From Hysterangium stoloniferum (lineage: Eukaryota > Basidiomycota > Agaricomycetes > Hysterangiales > Hysterangiaceae), in assembly GCA_015178975.1 (NCBI GenBank), contig WHVD01000174.1:1-64000 (forward strand): a DNA stretch of 64,000 bases. The letters run 5' to 3'. Position 1 is the first letter of the stretch; each line of letters opens with the position of its first letter. The notes beneath the pieces are model-generated. The model searched no databases and was not told where the DNA came from. It saw only the letters and a program-made list of their open reading frames with translations. The position numbers and the translations under genes are program-made. Below, in pieces: positions 45,066-56,199 of this stretch.

Positions 45066-45562
45066 TCAATCATCTATGACTATAGGTTCTTCTCCCACCT
45101 CTACAAATTCCACGTGCAACTCTTTCAATTCCTCAGCCCCCACAGACTTGTCCCTCTCCTTGAACTCCTTGGAACTCCCATCCTCAGACTCCTCATAGTC
45201 CTGATCCCCATAGTTTTTCAGGAACTCATGAAATACCCCATGGAACTCCTGAAGACCTCCCACCATTGTCTTCTGAACATTGTTGCTCTCCTCTAGCAAC
45301 AGGTTCTGGGCCATAATGCCTGCTATCCACTCCAATACATCTTCTAAGGCCCCTGGCCTTTCCACATGCCATCCCATTTCCTGGGACCCAGACCTCATGG
45401 CTTCCTGCACCAAAGAGCACTTGGCCTTCAAGTGCACACAGGGTCAACAACCTGGGCCCTGACTGGACTTCCAGAAGTAATCTATGTTCCAGTCATTACA
45501 ACTAGAATACCACAGGTCATTTTTCAACTTTAGCTGGGCTGGAGGGAATCTCCACACATTCT
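45066..45562 (-). pseudogene. Antisense-gene copy 3, exon 3 only
   Basis: Convergent with the pol relic as in the first element. Residues parallel copy 1: HLKAKCSLV, LEDVLEWIAGIMAQNLLLEE, EFHGVFHEFLKNYGD and an acidic end. Upstream the cysteine cluster is visible but decayed: first and third cysteines are Tyr and a TGA precedes the fifth, while GPGC..CVHLKAKC is kept. The 5' exons are lost because a copia LTR begins at 45563. Confidence 0.75.
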
Positions 45563-45873
45563 TGTTAGATTTAGTGACTCAGCACAATAGCTACAAGTTG
45601 TGTACCATTGTGGGTCTATAGTGTGTGCTGGGTGAAATTTGCATTCACTCATTTGTGTCTGTGTCTGTGTCTGAGCTCTCACACTTCTTGTGTTTTGCAT
45701 CCACCTCCCTCCTTCATTCTAATAGGTTATGGGCCCCCGGCTCTTACTAAATAACACCAAATTTACCACCAAACTTCTTCTTGTTAGCCCTATCACTTCA
45801 TCACCACCCATAGCATCACTCTACCAGCATCATGTCTTTGCCCAACTTCCTTACTCCTATCACAACCAAAGTT

Positions 45874-46218
45874 GATTTGGACAAAAATAATTTGTCCACA
45901 TTCTCTGAAGGAGGCACGTGATATGGACAACAATGCCCAATCACTTTGTACACCACTCATTGTTCTTTTGTTCCCTTTTCTCTTTGTTCTCTCTCATTGT
46001 TCTTTATCCTATATATCCCGCATTCCTAGTTCCACACTCCCCATCTCGTCTCATCTCAATTCCGCACTCGATAGGTACTTGTTTTCCCTTTCTCTCATCT
46101 CGTCTCATCTCAATTCCGCACTCGATAGGTACTTGTTTTCCCTTTCTCTCATCTCATCTCATCTCAATTCCGCACTTGATAGTCTTCAAAGACTTCGAGT
46201 TCTGCTTATATTTTTGCA
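45874..46218 (+). repeat. Ngaro repeat A1
   Basis: Starts GATTTGGACAAAAATAATTT and ends near CTTATATTTTTGCA. It includes a TATATA box region (CCTATATATCCCGC) and three copies of a ~54-bp unit with TCAATTCCGCACTCGATAGG, where A2 has two. The start contains TGGACAAA...TTTGTCCA, an inverted repeat around the recombination point. Confidence 0.9.
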
Positions 46219-46374
46219 GATTCCTCGGTAGTGCATGTTTGGACGGAAACAGCTGGCTACTCCCAAACCACCTACTGTGCTTCTTCCATCGCAACCTAAA
46301 ACTAAGGACAAACAGAAAGCCACCATACCTCCCTCTACTCATGCATCCTTTACACCCCTAGGTCGCAATCCACA

Positions 46375-47407
46375 ATGTCTAATCCCATTCCCTTGGGCTC
46401 TGGCCCCCACCAGTGCTCCGACACAGCACCCAATCCTGATGAGATTCGTGCCCCTCCCCCCATCACATCTGCTGTGCAGCCCCCACTGACAAACTCAGAG
46501 CTTTTTGCCATCCTCCAGAACATGGCTTTGCAAATTGCATCTCTCCAGCAGCAACCTCAGCCTTCCACCACACCACTCCAACCGCTCCCCCCCTGGCTCT
46601 GGTCCACCACTACCCCCTCCCACCCATGCCATCCCCCCACAAGTCCCCTATGCTTTTCAATCCACCTCTCCGCCTTCAGCGATGGACGGTTTCTTGCCTC
46701 CACCAGGGCATTCGAGCTCTGGTGCATCATCTTCTTTGATCTCCCTTTTCCCCGATATCAAAGAGACAATGCTGCTGGCTATCATCCGGCATTCCTTCCG
46801 GCCTAATCAACTTGCTAAGCTGGACACACGCATTCATACCAAGCCGAAAAAACCTACTTATGAGTTTCAGGATGGTGTATATGTGCAAGCAGAACGTGCA
46901 TCAACAAAGGATTTTCCCAATTTTGAGTCCCTCTACTACCCTCTCTCACACTACTTCGGCGTCCTCCACGCTCATGTGCTTTTGGGTCCCCCCTCCTCTT
47001 TGATAACTACCTTTATCCTCGGCACTTCAAGCTACCTCTCTTTGCTCTGCTCCTGGTATTTGGAGTATGACTGGATGGCACTATTAAACTACCATTTCGC
47101 TTTTCACTCTAAGCGCTTGGCCGAGATGGCTAGGGGCGATTTCTCCCATTGGGGAGAACTGGATGCCTACCTTCAGGGTCAGTATCTTCTCGGCCACCCC
47201 CACATTCGGCCAGGAAAATCTTCCACCCCTCGCGCTGCTAATGATACTTCGAAGTCTTCACCTTGCGGAGACTTCAATTACCGAAGGTGCCTTAGGGAGA
47301 AATGCTATTGGGTCCACAAATGCAAACTTTGTGACAGTAGTGACCATGGGGCTTCCTCTTGCCCTCTAAGAAGTCCACTTAGGGGCATGGCACGGTGGGG
47401 AAATTAA
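46375..47407 (+). pseudogene. Ngaro gag-like ORF
   Basis: Pro-rich N-terminus (from MSNPIPLGSGPH at about 46375), a frameshift near 46590, then LFPDIKETMLLAIIRHSFRP, a helical body and a C-terminal cysteine region CGDFNYRRC..EKCYWVHKC..C with CKLCDSSDHGASSC. The CCCH plus CCHC arrangement is known in gag-like proteins of DIRS/Ngaro elements. A short frame at 46235 (MFGRKQLATPKPP) may be its true start in another frame. Confidence 0.7.
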
Positions 47408-47465
47408 CCTGCCATCTCCTCACCATAGCCTTCTTGGCACGTCAATTACCCAGTCACCAGCTCAC

Positions 47466-49130
47466 TTGTCCCTGCATCCCCTCCCTTTTCCTGATCTGTT
47501 TACTCCACACTCCCTTCCACCTCTCCGCCCCAACTCTGACCCCCGTTGCAATCTTGTACCCTCATCACCCCATATGCTCCCCACCATTTCCTCCCCACTA
47601 AATTTGCATGCATGGGACTTCCATCTTCGGGACTACCCTGACTGCACATTTGTCACTTCATTACTTCACATAATACAACATGGTGCTCTTATTGGTTTCA
47701 ATGGTGACGATCATAAGCAATATTGCAAAACCTTAGCATCAGCCTTTGAGCATCTGCAGGAAGTTTCTTCCTTTATTAACAAGCTTTTATTGAATTCGCA
47801 TGCTGTGGGCCTGTTCCCCACTCATCCCCTACCCCACTTCCGCTGCTCTCCTCTAGGAATCGCTACGCGTAAACGCAGCTCCAAACTCTGGCTTATCAAC
47901 CACCTTTCATGGCCTACATCGTCATCGGTCAACCATGGGATTCCCGATTCCAAAGCCTCTATCACTTACAAATCCTTTGAAGTAGCACTTCAAGTCATTT
48001 GCCAATTCGGTCCTGGGACCCTTTTAGCTAAACTCGACCTTAAAGAAGCATTCCATCATATTCTAGTTGCTCCATCACAATGGCATCTCCTCGGTTTCCA
48101 CTGGGAAGATAATTTCTATCACGTGATAGTTCTTATTTTCGGCCTGCGTTCTGCCCCTTATATATTCAACCTGTTTGCTGAAGCCTTACACTGGATCATT
48201 GTGTGCCACATTCCAGCTCCTCTTCGCCACTATCTCGATGATTTCCTGCCCATATTTTGTCCTGGCACATCCCTACCCATTGCTAATGCTGCCATCGATT
48301 GGTGCCAAGCACTTGGCCACCAACTCGGCCTCTCATTTCAACATGAAAAAAATATCCAGCCATGTACAAAACTAGAGTATCTAGGGTTGGAAATTGATAC
48401 TATTGCCATGGAAGCATGCTTGCCAGCTAACAAACTGACCTATCTCCGCGAGATTCTCAGTGCTGCTCTTATCGCCCCCACTTTTACATTGAAGCAAGTT
48501 CAGGAACTCATTGGGTTCCTCCAGTTCTCCGCGCAGGTTATCCCTCATGCTCGAGCATTCATCTGATGCCTTATCGACTTCTCTATGTCATTCACTTCTC
48601 CATTCTCACGCCGCCACATACTGGCTTACGCTCGGGGTGATATTCAGTGGTGGCACACCTTCTCTCATGCCTGGAATGGCATTGCCATCATCCAGCCATC
48701 CCTTCCCACACTGCATGTGTATACTGATGCCAGTGGTCGAAAAGGCATTGGTGGTATATTTGGCAACCAATGGTATTCTGCATGCATACCTCGTCATTTT
48801 CGTGAGCATGATATCCAATTGAAGGAGATATACGCAGTTCTCCAGGCCATTACACACTGGGGTTCTCTTTGGTCTGGCCATCATATTGTGTTCCATGTTG
48901 ATAACTCTTCCATTGTCACTGCACTCACACAGGGGACCACCAGAGCACACTTTGCAATGTCCATTGTCCGTGATATTGCCATGCTAGCATCATTTCTGAG
49001 ATTCTCCTTCTCTTCCTCTTGGCTTTCTTCTGAGACGAATGCCCTTGCTGACTCTGCCTCTCGCTTTCAATATGCACGCTTATTTACTCTTAACCATTCT
49101 TTGTGTAAACAGAACTGCTCGAACAACCCC
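47466..49130 (+). pseudogene. Ngaro reverse transcriptase-RNase H
   Basis: One frame with a single TGA at 48564 (between AFI and CLIDF, readable as former CGA). RT motifs: SSKLWLINHLSWP, LLAKLDLKEAFHHILV with the catalytic D, FGLRSAPYIFNLFAEAL and YLDDFLPIF. RNase H: VYTDASGRKGIGG, IYAVLQAITHW, FHVDNSSIVTAL and NALADSASR. It makes the cDNA of the element. Similar RNase H endings, decayed, are found in the 18-28 kb tandem units. Confidence 0.9.
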
Positions 49131-49159
49131 CGGCTCGTTGGTATCAGACGAACGCTCAC

Positions 49160-50175
49160 CTCTCCCCACCGGTCGCCTTTTTCCTTTGGTATGGCCTCAC
49201 CAGCAGCACTAGACGAACATATACCATGGGGCAACATTCATTCATTGACTTCATCACCCTCCGCCCTCATCTCCTCAACCAGGATCGATCCTTCCTCCCA
49301 TCCAACAAGAATGCCGTCATTGAATGGGTTGCCCATCTCGGGCTCACCAGGTGACTCAAAGCATCGACGATCAAGTCATACCTCGGTCACCTCAAGTCTC
49401 TCCACATCGACATGGATCTCTCCTTCACAGCTGTCGAGGCTCCCCTCATCCAGCGTGTCATCAGGGGCATCAAGCGCTATTTTGGTGAGTGTGCCCGTCA
49501 TCCCGTTGCACCTATAACCCTTCCTATTCTCCAATGCCTCATTAGGTTCTCCTTCCCACACTCATCAATACATGCTGCAACGATTGATGCAGCCATTAAA
49601 CTGGCTTTCGCAGGTTTCTTACGCTGTGGCGAATTCACCGTGAAGGGGAGTAAATTTAAGACCTTCGATCCTTCTGCTCACTTGACCAGAAGCGCCATTT
49701 CTTTCTTGCCTACTTTCGAGAACCCCTCCCACATTACTATCACTTTCCCTGCCTCCAAAACTGACCCCTTTCAGAAGGGCATTACCACTTATGTTGCCAC
49801 CACTTGTGCCATGCATGCCCTCAGATACCTTTTTATCACAGACCCACACCCTCCTAATTCACCCCTATTTTGCAATGACAATGGATCCCCCTCCAGTATT
49901 CTCTCTTTGTGTCTTCTCTCCGATCCCTCCTCCACACCACTGGTTTCGATCCTACGGACTTCGCGGGTCACTTGTTTCGGAGGGGTGCAGCTTCTTCCAC
50001 TGCTGAAGCAGGGTTTACTGATTACAAAATTCAACTGATGGGGCGCTGGCACAGTTATGCCTACAAACTTTACATCGAGTCCTCCTGCACACGCATTCTT
50101 AACCTCTCTGCTAGGCTTCATTGGGCCGTTCCCACCGCTCAACCTCCTGGTCCGCTGGACCTTTGTCTCACTTAA
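49160..50175 (+). pseudogene. Ngaro tyrosine recombinase
   Basis: N-terminal arm-binding part (FLWYGL..STRRTYTMGQHSFID, LKASTIKSYLGHLKSLHIDM), then the catalytic arginine in FAGFLRCGEFT, and after a frameshift in a C-run near 49887 the C-terminal box GHLFRRGAASS (H-x-x-R), GRWHS and the tyrosine in AYKLYIE. This is the R..HxxR..H/W..Y signature. It overlaps the preceding RNase H frame. One TGA (after GLTR) looks like CGA decay. Confidence 0.85.
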
Positions 50176-50182
50176 CCATTTG

Positions 50183-50281
50183 GCTTGAGCACAGCCCGAT
50201 TTATTTCTGGTCACGCAAAAGAGCGGTGGCGATGCAATAGACTCTATTTGCTTGCCCAAACTCACAAACAAACGCCAGAGA
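50183..50281 (+). repeat. Ngaro repeat B1
   Basis: 99 bp, starts GCTTGAGCACAGCCC and ends CGCCAGAGA. Repeated as B2 at 50624-50722 with about ten differences. Confidence 0.9.
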
Positions 50282-50282
50282 T

Positions 50283-50573
50283 GATTTGGACAAAAATAAT
50301 TTGTCCACATTCTCTGAAGGAGGCACATGATATGGACAACAATGCCTGATCACTTTGTATGCCACTCATTGTTCTTTTTTTCCCTTTTCTCTTTGTTCTC
50401 TCTCATTGTTCTTTATCCTATATATCCCGCATTCCTAGTTCCACACTCCCCATCTCGTCTCGTCTCAATTCCGCACTCAATAGGTACTTGTTTTCCCTTT
50501 CTCTCATCTCTTCTTGTCTCAATTCCACACTCGATAGTCTTTAAAGACTTCGAGTTCTGCTTATATTTTCGCA
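50283..50573 (+). repeat. Ngaro repeat A2
   Basis: Direct repeat of A1 with one ~54-bp unit fewer. It lies between B1 and B2 with one base (T, 50282) separating B1 from it. The ~50 bp between A2 and B2 (50574-50623) is unique. Confidence 0.9.
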
Positions 50574-50623
50574 CCCGCCCTTCCTCTTACCCTATTTACG
50601 CTGCATGTATTTCGCTTCCGCCA

Positions 50624-50722
50624 GCTTGAGCACAGCCCAATTTATTTCTGGTCGCACAAAAGAGTGGTGGTGACGCAATAGACTCTATTTGCTCGCCCAA
50701 ACTCACGAATGAACACCAGAGA
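50624..50722 (+). repeat. Ngaro repeat B2 (right end)
   Basis: Direct repeat of B1; its last base joins the copia gag sequence TCTCTCCTTACAGAA, restoring the gag frame with the left flank. Confidence 0.9.
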
Positions 50723-50939
50723 TCTCTCCTTACAGAAGACAATTATTCCAAATGGAGAGATGCAATGTCTATGGTCTTTTTAGTGCTGGTGCTCTTTGGA
50801 TTACAGATGATGATACTGTTGCTCCCACATCCCCTACTGCTTCTGTGCAAACATATAAGCAAATGGCAGCCATCATCTGGTCTACTATTAGTGATGAGTT
50901 GCAGTATCTGTGTGAGAGGTATGGCGAAATACACTCAGG

Positions 50940-51565
50940 AAATATAGTCGGATGTGCTCTTACTATATTTCCTTTATTATTTCTATTTTCTCTCTTTCAT
51001 TATATCTATAATTAGTTCGACGACCTATGTATGCGGTACATCGACTCTTGTGGGCGCACACACGCCAGACTTATGTACTCTAGCACCCGTAGTTTAGAAC
51101 TCAGACACTTTTTACACCGCAACCACGACTTACCCAGACACCCGTTAGTGTCCTGTAAGTTGTGATTGGTGTATCGTCTCAACCGTCACAGATGGGCTTT
51201 AGCTACTCATTCAAACTGAGTTTCAAACTGTATCAGTCGAAACTCAATCCCTATCTCAACTCGCGTGGACTACATCCACACTACTCTATTATTCGATTCT
51301 CTAACTACTCTACTTGCACTCGAGCAGTTGTCCAGAATCGCACTTAACCAGTCGATTCTGCTTATTCATTCTAGCTATCTGCCTTACTTTAGATAGCTAC
51401 TTCTCTCTACTGTATTGAACTAAGTAGTCAATACACGTTCGATCTGTATTAGACTTAGACAGTCAATACATCGTGGTATCGTACTTCAACGGTCGATATT
51501 CTTCGTATATAGAACGGTTAGAACTTCTACCACTCTTCACAATCTGGTCATACATAGGGCAGACT
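50940..51565. mobile_element. Unclassified 626-bp insertion with TCAGG target duplication
   Basis: TCAGG occurs at 50935-50939 and 51566-51570, and removing one copy plus 626 bp joins the copia gag in frame (HSG|LAACKAV). The insert starts AAATATAGTCGG and ends GGGCAGACT, with no LTR termini or inverted repeats that I can see. It has more CpG than its surroundings and several short self-similar phrases (AGTCAATACA, AACTCAATCC). It could be a SINE-like or truncated element of an unknown family. Confidence 0.65.
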
Positions 51566-52370
51566 TCAGGTTTAGCTGCTTGTAAAGCAGTGAGGGAATG
51601 CTTCCAGAGGTCTACAATGGCTCATCATTTCAAATGTCATGAGCATTTCTATCATATCAAGCATGATCCTTCTAAATCCATCGACATTTACATCCATGCT
51701 ATTGAAAGTGCTTGCCAGAACCTCATATCTTTAGGTTGTGTTATTGATGATTGTCAAACATTGGATGTCCTCCTCATGAACCTTCACCCTTCCTACCACA
51801 CCATTCATACTTCCATTCTCACTGCCAAATCTGAACCCTCTCTTTCTGATACCAAAGGGATTCTCATTGGTTCAGCTTCCTCTGCCATTGCCATCAACTC
51901 TGAGCTGATCAATGTTGCATATGCAGCTGGTCCAAAGCATGGGAATGTTCAGAAACAACCTGATCAGTTTTCTAGGTCAGGCACTACTCCACCACCTATT
52001 TTAGAAGATGACAAAGGTTTTCATTGGTGTGATCCTACCAATGAAGGTCACTGTCACCATTGTGGTGGCCCAGGTCATATTGCTGCATTTTGTGCCTATA
52101 ACATGCCCTGAGAAGTCAGGGAATGGGTCATACAGTAAGTGGTCCTCCAAAGCCACCATATTTTTCCTCCTCCTCTACCAACACTGCTCATCAAACAGAA
52201 CAAGTTTTATCTTTTACCATTGTTAATAAATATTCATACAGGTCTTCACCACTCTCATCTCCTTCTAGTCCCCCCCAGATTTATTCTTAGAATTTGAGTA
52301 TTTTGTCTGGTAGGAGTTATTACTTAAATATGTGTCTCATCAGGTGGGAGTGTTAGATTTAGTGACTCGG

Positions 52371-53111
52371 TGTTAAGAACTGAAAACTGACTAATGTCGG
52401 TAGGCCAATGGGGACCGATCGGAAGGACTTGGCTTCAGCTTATGTGCTGCGCCCTTGCAATTATCCGTCAGGTGTCCTTAAATTTCAGACGGGTGAAGAC
52501 TAGTCCTAATGAATACCTCTCGGTGAAACTACCGATTGGAACTGAAGGATAAGTCGAGTGTCGGGCCAAGGGGTTGGAGACCGAGAGTGGGCAAGCGCAC
52601 ATGGAGGCGGATAGTGGAGTACTTAGTATGAGACTGCTAGAGGTGTAAGAGGGTATTCTGAGTCGATATTCTGATTGCCTAGTAACTACAACTACAACAG
52701 GTTCATATACAAGTATTCAGCATCTAGGAAATACTAACTAGGAGAAGAGCAGAAAATGGTATTGACAAATAAGCTTGACTAGGAACGGGAAGGTTACAAT
52801 TAGTTTGGAGGCCGTGAGATAACCGAGAGCAGAATTACAAGAAAAGGAAATAGTCTGAGGGTTACAAGTATATATAGACATATGTGAAACATGGAGTAGA
52901 ACGGATCATCGTAATAAAGGGATGTATCAGAGTTTAACCAGATAGTACGAGTATATTTTGATGGGGGCGTAAATGGAGTTTGATCACCACGAAGGCATAT
53001 GTCAGCATTGGGAAACTGACAGTTTCCAATGTGAGGACTTGAACGATGACTTGAATCGTCGATAGGAGGCGATAACCTCAGGGACCGTCAGGTTGTGACA
53101 CGGTCGTAACA
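52371..53111 (-). repeat. Family B LTR (741 bp)
   Basis: Full-length match to 63134-63852, starting TGTTAAGAACTG and ending GGTCGTAACA. Flanks (CTCGG and GTCAG) do not form a target duplication, so it may be a rearranged LTR. Its left side cuts the copia 3' LTR. Confidence 0.85.
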
Positions 53112-53824
53112 GTCAGTTAGTGTAGCACCTCCTGACAATATAGGTTTGGTGCTCTGGGAGGTGTATAGTGGTTCTGACACACATTAGCCTCCAAATGGAT
53201 GGTCCACAATTAGCATCTTCATATGAAAAGTTGCAATAATTGGTGGACTCCCCCTATAAAAATGTGTGTTTCATCATCAAGTTTAACAAATTGAACATTA
53301 TTAGGCTGTGCATTTTTTTTTTCACATAAATATATAATCCTCATTTTTAATCATCAAATAAATCTAGCAGCTTGCTTTTTCAGGGTTGCCGAAGGAAGGA
53401 TTCTTTACATTATTAGAGCAGCCATCCAGTGTGAAGAAGTTGCTCTGGACTGAAACTATCATTTATTGGCGAGCACTTATTGAAACACAAACTCTGGTTC
53501 TCCCTGGGACTCCTGGAAATATTAATGTTTTCCTTGCATCGGCAGATGTAGCCCAGGATTGGGATTTCAAGGTCAAGGGCTGTTCGCCTAACCATGACCA
53601 TTGAGAGGAAAATTTCATAATACAAGCTCCCATGACCATGCCCTAGAACCAAGGACGGAACAGCCAATTGTGTGGATATAAGATACCTGTCTAGATCTGC
53701 ACTGTCTCTTGTTGTTGGTTCACGGCATATTATTATATTTACGATGATCCATGATCTAGAAGAGGTGTCGACATTGGTATTTTCATACTGGACAAAGTCT
53801 TCCCATGCCAGGATCCACTGTACA
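53112..53824. other. No element or gene recognised
   Basis: A 72-codon plus frame (53386-53604, IIYWRALIETQTLVLPGTPG) has no family I know. The sequence is AT-rich and CpG-poor. Nothing else is supported. Confidence 0.4.
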
Positions 53825-54661
53825 TGTTACGACCAGAAATCCTGCTGGACTCCGGGCACTAACTTATACGCACCCGCACCCTATACGCACCCATTATCAG
53901 TTTACCAGAATTCCCGCTGGACTCTGTACGTCACACTTGTCTACATTCGTCTTCGTTACGTTGTGTTTCAGTCACTGGAAAACCCACCGGACTCCATCTC
54001 TATCTATGTCTGACCTTGTCCCACGTATCAGTTACTGGAGCCCACTCAGAAAACCTGTCATCCCTCTGACAGAGCCCCATTCCCATTTTAGTCAAATGAC
54101 CTGTCACAATTCGGACTCCACTCCCACTCCATTTCCCATTATGATTTATGATTTGTCACTATTCGGACTCCGCTCTGTTCCGTCCTGTTCCTAACACCAA
54201 ATTTGGTGTTTACTATTCCTGTTTTATGTTTTGCTCATTTTGTTCCATCATTACTGGATTTGGTATGACATTCACTCCACAGTCTATTTAAACTGGCAGA
54301 TGTTGTACATACAATCCAGTCAGAAAATCAGCTTAGATTCCCCCCAGTAATCTAATACATTTTCTACTCTAAACTCCTACTTGAATCACACTGCTCACAC
54401 TAGTCGGAGCCCATGGGCTCCAGCGCATCTATCTCTCTTACCTATCTCAACTCACGACCTCACAACTCATGTCCTCACAACTCATGACCTCCGACCTCCA
54501 ACCCCTCGACCCACGACCCCCGCCCAGACTCCCATCTGCCTGTCTGAAATTGGACAACATGATCTAGCGAGGGCACAGCCTATAAGCTGAAGCTGAGTCG
54601 TACTGGATACTCTGCGGGTGTGCGGGTTTCTCCGGAGACCTGCCATGTACATACCCTAACA
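53825..54661 (+). repeat. Solo LTR, family A (837 bp)
   Basis: Starts TGTTACGACCAGAAATCC and ends ACCCTAACA, flanked by GTACA on both sides (53820-53824, 54662-54666). It matches the LTR at 4394-5214 throughout but with many CpG-to-TpG/CpA differences. A solo LTR arises by recombination between two LTRs of a full element. Confidence 0.95.
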
Positions 54662-54666
54662 GTACA

Positions 54667-56199
54667 GCTTTGCTTGCTTCTTTAAATCCGCCTGGGTACC
54701 CATGTTGCTCGTGGTGCGAGGAACCTTAAGGTGTAAATGCATGACTTTATTTTATTTTAAGACACCACCAGGTGCCCTTAGAAATATGATGTCTAGGATG
54801 AGTAATTACAGGTAGTGCAAGTATGAGTCTGCTATGTGCCTGCATAAAAATATAAATGCCAAGTGATTGTAAGTAATACCGTAATTAACCGACTTGGACC
54901 TAGTGTGCTCTCAAGTTTATTTCCACTGGATTGGGAGTTAGTTGCAAGCCTTCCTGAATGAATGTGTGGTTCTGACTTAAGAAACACATTACCAACCACC
55001 TCATTCACAATGAACTTCTGCACAAATCTCTTGATGGTCTTCTTACAGACACCACCTTCATCCCACACCTTCACCAGCTTCTCCCCCATTCTCATTGAAA
55101 TATTCATATAGGGGTTAGGAGAAACAGAAAGTCTGCATCAGGCTCAAAGAAGAAACCTACAAAAGGACTTTCCAGGTCCAACAGTGTCAATATCATCTCC
55201 CACACGTGCTCGGATTCAGAAAACACCAAATGTGATCTATGGTGTTTAGAACACTGTAAGGACTTGAAATGAAGCAAGCAAGTAATCACAGACATGAACC
55301 AAAGAATGCTTCCTGTATTTCTTGAAGGCAATCTCTAAATGTGCATAGACTTTCACATCAGAGCTACTCATGGATGGCCTTGTAGTTGAACGTGGCATAG
55401 GGGTGGTACCCAGCTCAGCTGTGACTCCCAGGGCAAGCACAGGCATGGCCTTCAGCATTTCATTTCCCATCCCCCTCACTGACCCTGTCCCTTCCAAGTG
55501 TCCATTGCCTGTGGGGCCTGATGCATCTGCATTGTCGCCAAATTCAATGTCAATTGTCCATCATAAATTGTACATGTAATCCACTATCAAGTCCTGTTGA
55601 ATGAAATGTTTTGCCCCCAGGCTTACGCTATCGATGAGTGGACATGGCTGTTGCATGCATAGTGGTAAGGTAGATCAATGATTGTGAGCATCCCTTCCCC
55701 TGTATTTTCACCACTTGCAGGGAGCCTTTCTGGTATGCAAAGATGCAGGAGCAGGCCATGTTCACCCCTCATGGAGGCAGAATAAACTCTTGTATGCTCT
55801 TGATCATTTTCAACCAAGACTTCAGGAAATTTCACTTTGTTGATCCAAATTCTTGTTTCTGCACCCATCTTCTTCTTCTTTCACACTCAACTGAAGCAGT
55901 GCTATATTAGATATATGACCTCCCCAAGGTATTTTTAATATGGCTAATACTTCTCAAGGGAAGGCAGTGGGAATGTGATGCTGCCAGCAACAAGAATCAA
56001 GCTAGCTTTCTCAGGATGATACATACTTTTAGCCAGTTCAAATGTGGGGGAGCATTTTTACTATTCTTTTAGATGCAGCAGACTAGTAGGTAGCAGATAC
56101 CTTCACCAGATGTTGGTGGAGGGTCACAGTTTTTCCAGGGTTAGTGGGTTTTGCCAGAAATTCTCCTCCATAAGGATGCCTGCACCTATAAGCTCCCTA
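54667..56199 (-). other. Possible decayed minus-strand gene, unassigned
   Basis: Consecutive minus-strand open frames at 55868-55623 (TRIWINKVKFPEVLVENDQE), 55497-55246, 55331-55104 (HVWEMILTLLDLESPFVGFF) and 55107-54832 (VWDEGGVCKKTIKRFVQKFI) have protein-like composition and could be exons of one gene. I do not recognise a domain and splice joins are not clear. It may be a dead host gene. Confidence 0.35.

Larger units (their letters stand above)
45874..50722 (+). mobile_element. Ngaro-type tyrosine-recombinase retrotransposon (4.85 kb)
   Basis: The order is repeat A1, gag, RT-RNase H, tyrosine recombinase, then B1-A2-B2. These split direct repeats (A1 45874-46218, B1 50183-50281, A2 50283-50573, B2 50624-50722) are diagnostic of Ngaro/PAT-class elements, which integrate through a circle and leave no target duplication; none is seen. 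The genes have few lesions: a frameshift in gag, TGA codons that read as CGA-derived, and one frameshift in the recombinase. It is the most complete element in the window. Confidence 0.9.
45832..52111 (+). pseudogene. copia gag (UBN2-type) in three pieces
   Basis: Pieces at 45832-45873 (MSLPNFLTPITTKV), 50723-50939 (LLTEDNYSKWRDAM, then after a frameshift ALWITDDDTVAPTSPTAS and IIWSTISDELQYLCERYGEI) and 51571-52111 (LAACKAVRECFQRSTMAHHF, FYHIKHDPSKSIDIYIHAIE, LDVLLMNLHPSYHTIHTS, then zinc knuckle CHHCGGPGHIAAFC). Removing the two insertions restores the frame at both joins, which confirms the insertion boundaries. Structural protein packaging element RNA. Confidence 0.85.
45563..52370 (+). 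mobile_element. Ty1/copia element, gag only, hosting nested insertions
   Basis: The 5' LTR is about 45563-45724 (TGTTAGATTTAGTGACTC...), followed by GGTTATGGGCCC, the sequence found at copia primer sites. The interior holds a gag gene but no pol. GTGGGAG then TGTTAGATTTAGTGACTCGG at 52351 marks the start of the 3' LTR, cut after 20 bp by a family B LTR. The gag gene is interrupted by a Ngaro element (45874-50722) and a 626-bp insertion (50940-51565). Confidence 0.8.

Noticed and set aside
52371..53111. Target duplication around this family B LTR
   Set aside because: The flanks are CTCGG and GTCAG and do not match; I report the LTR without a duplication.
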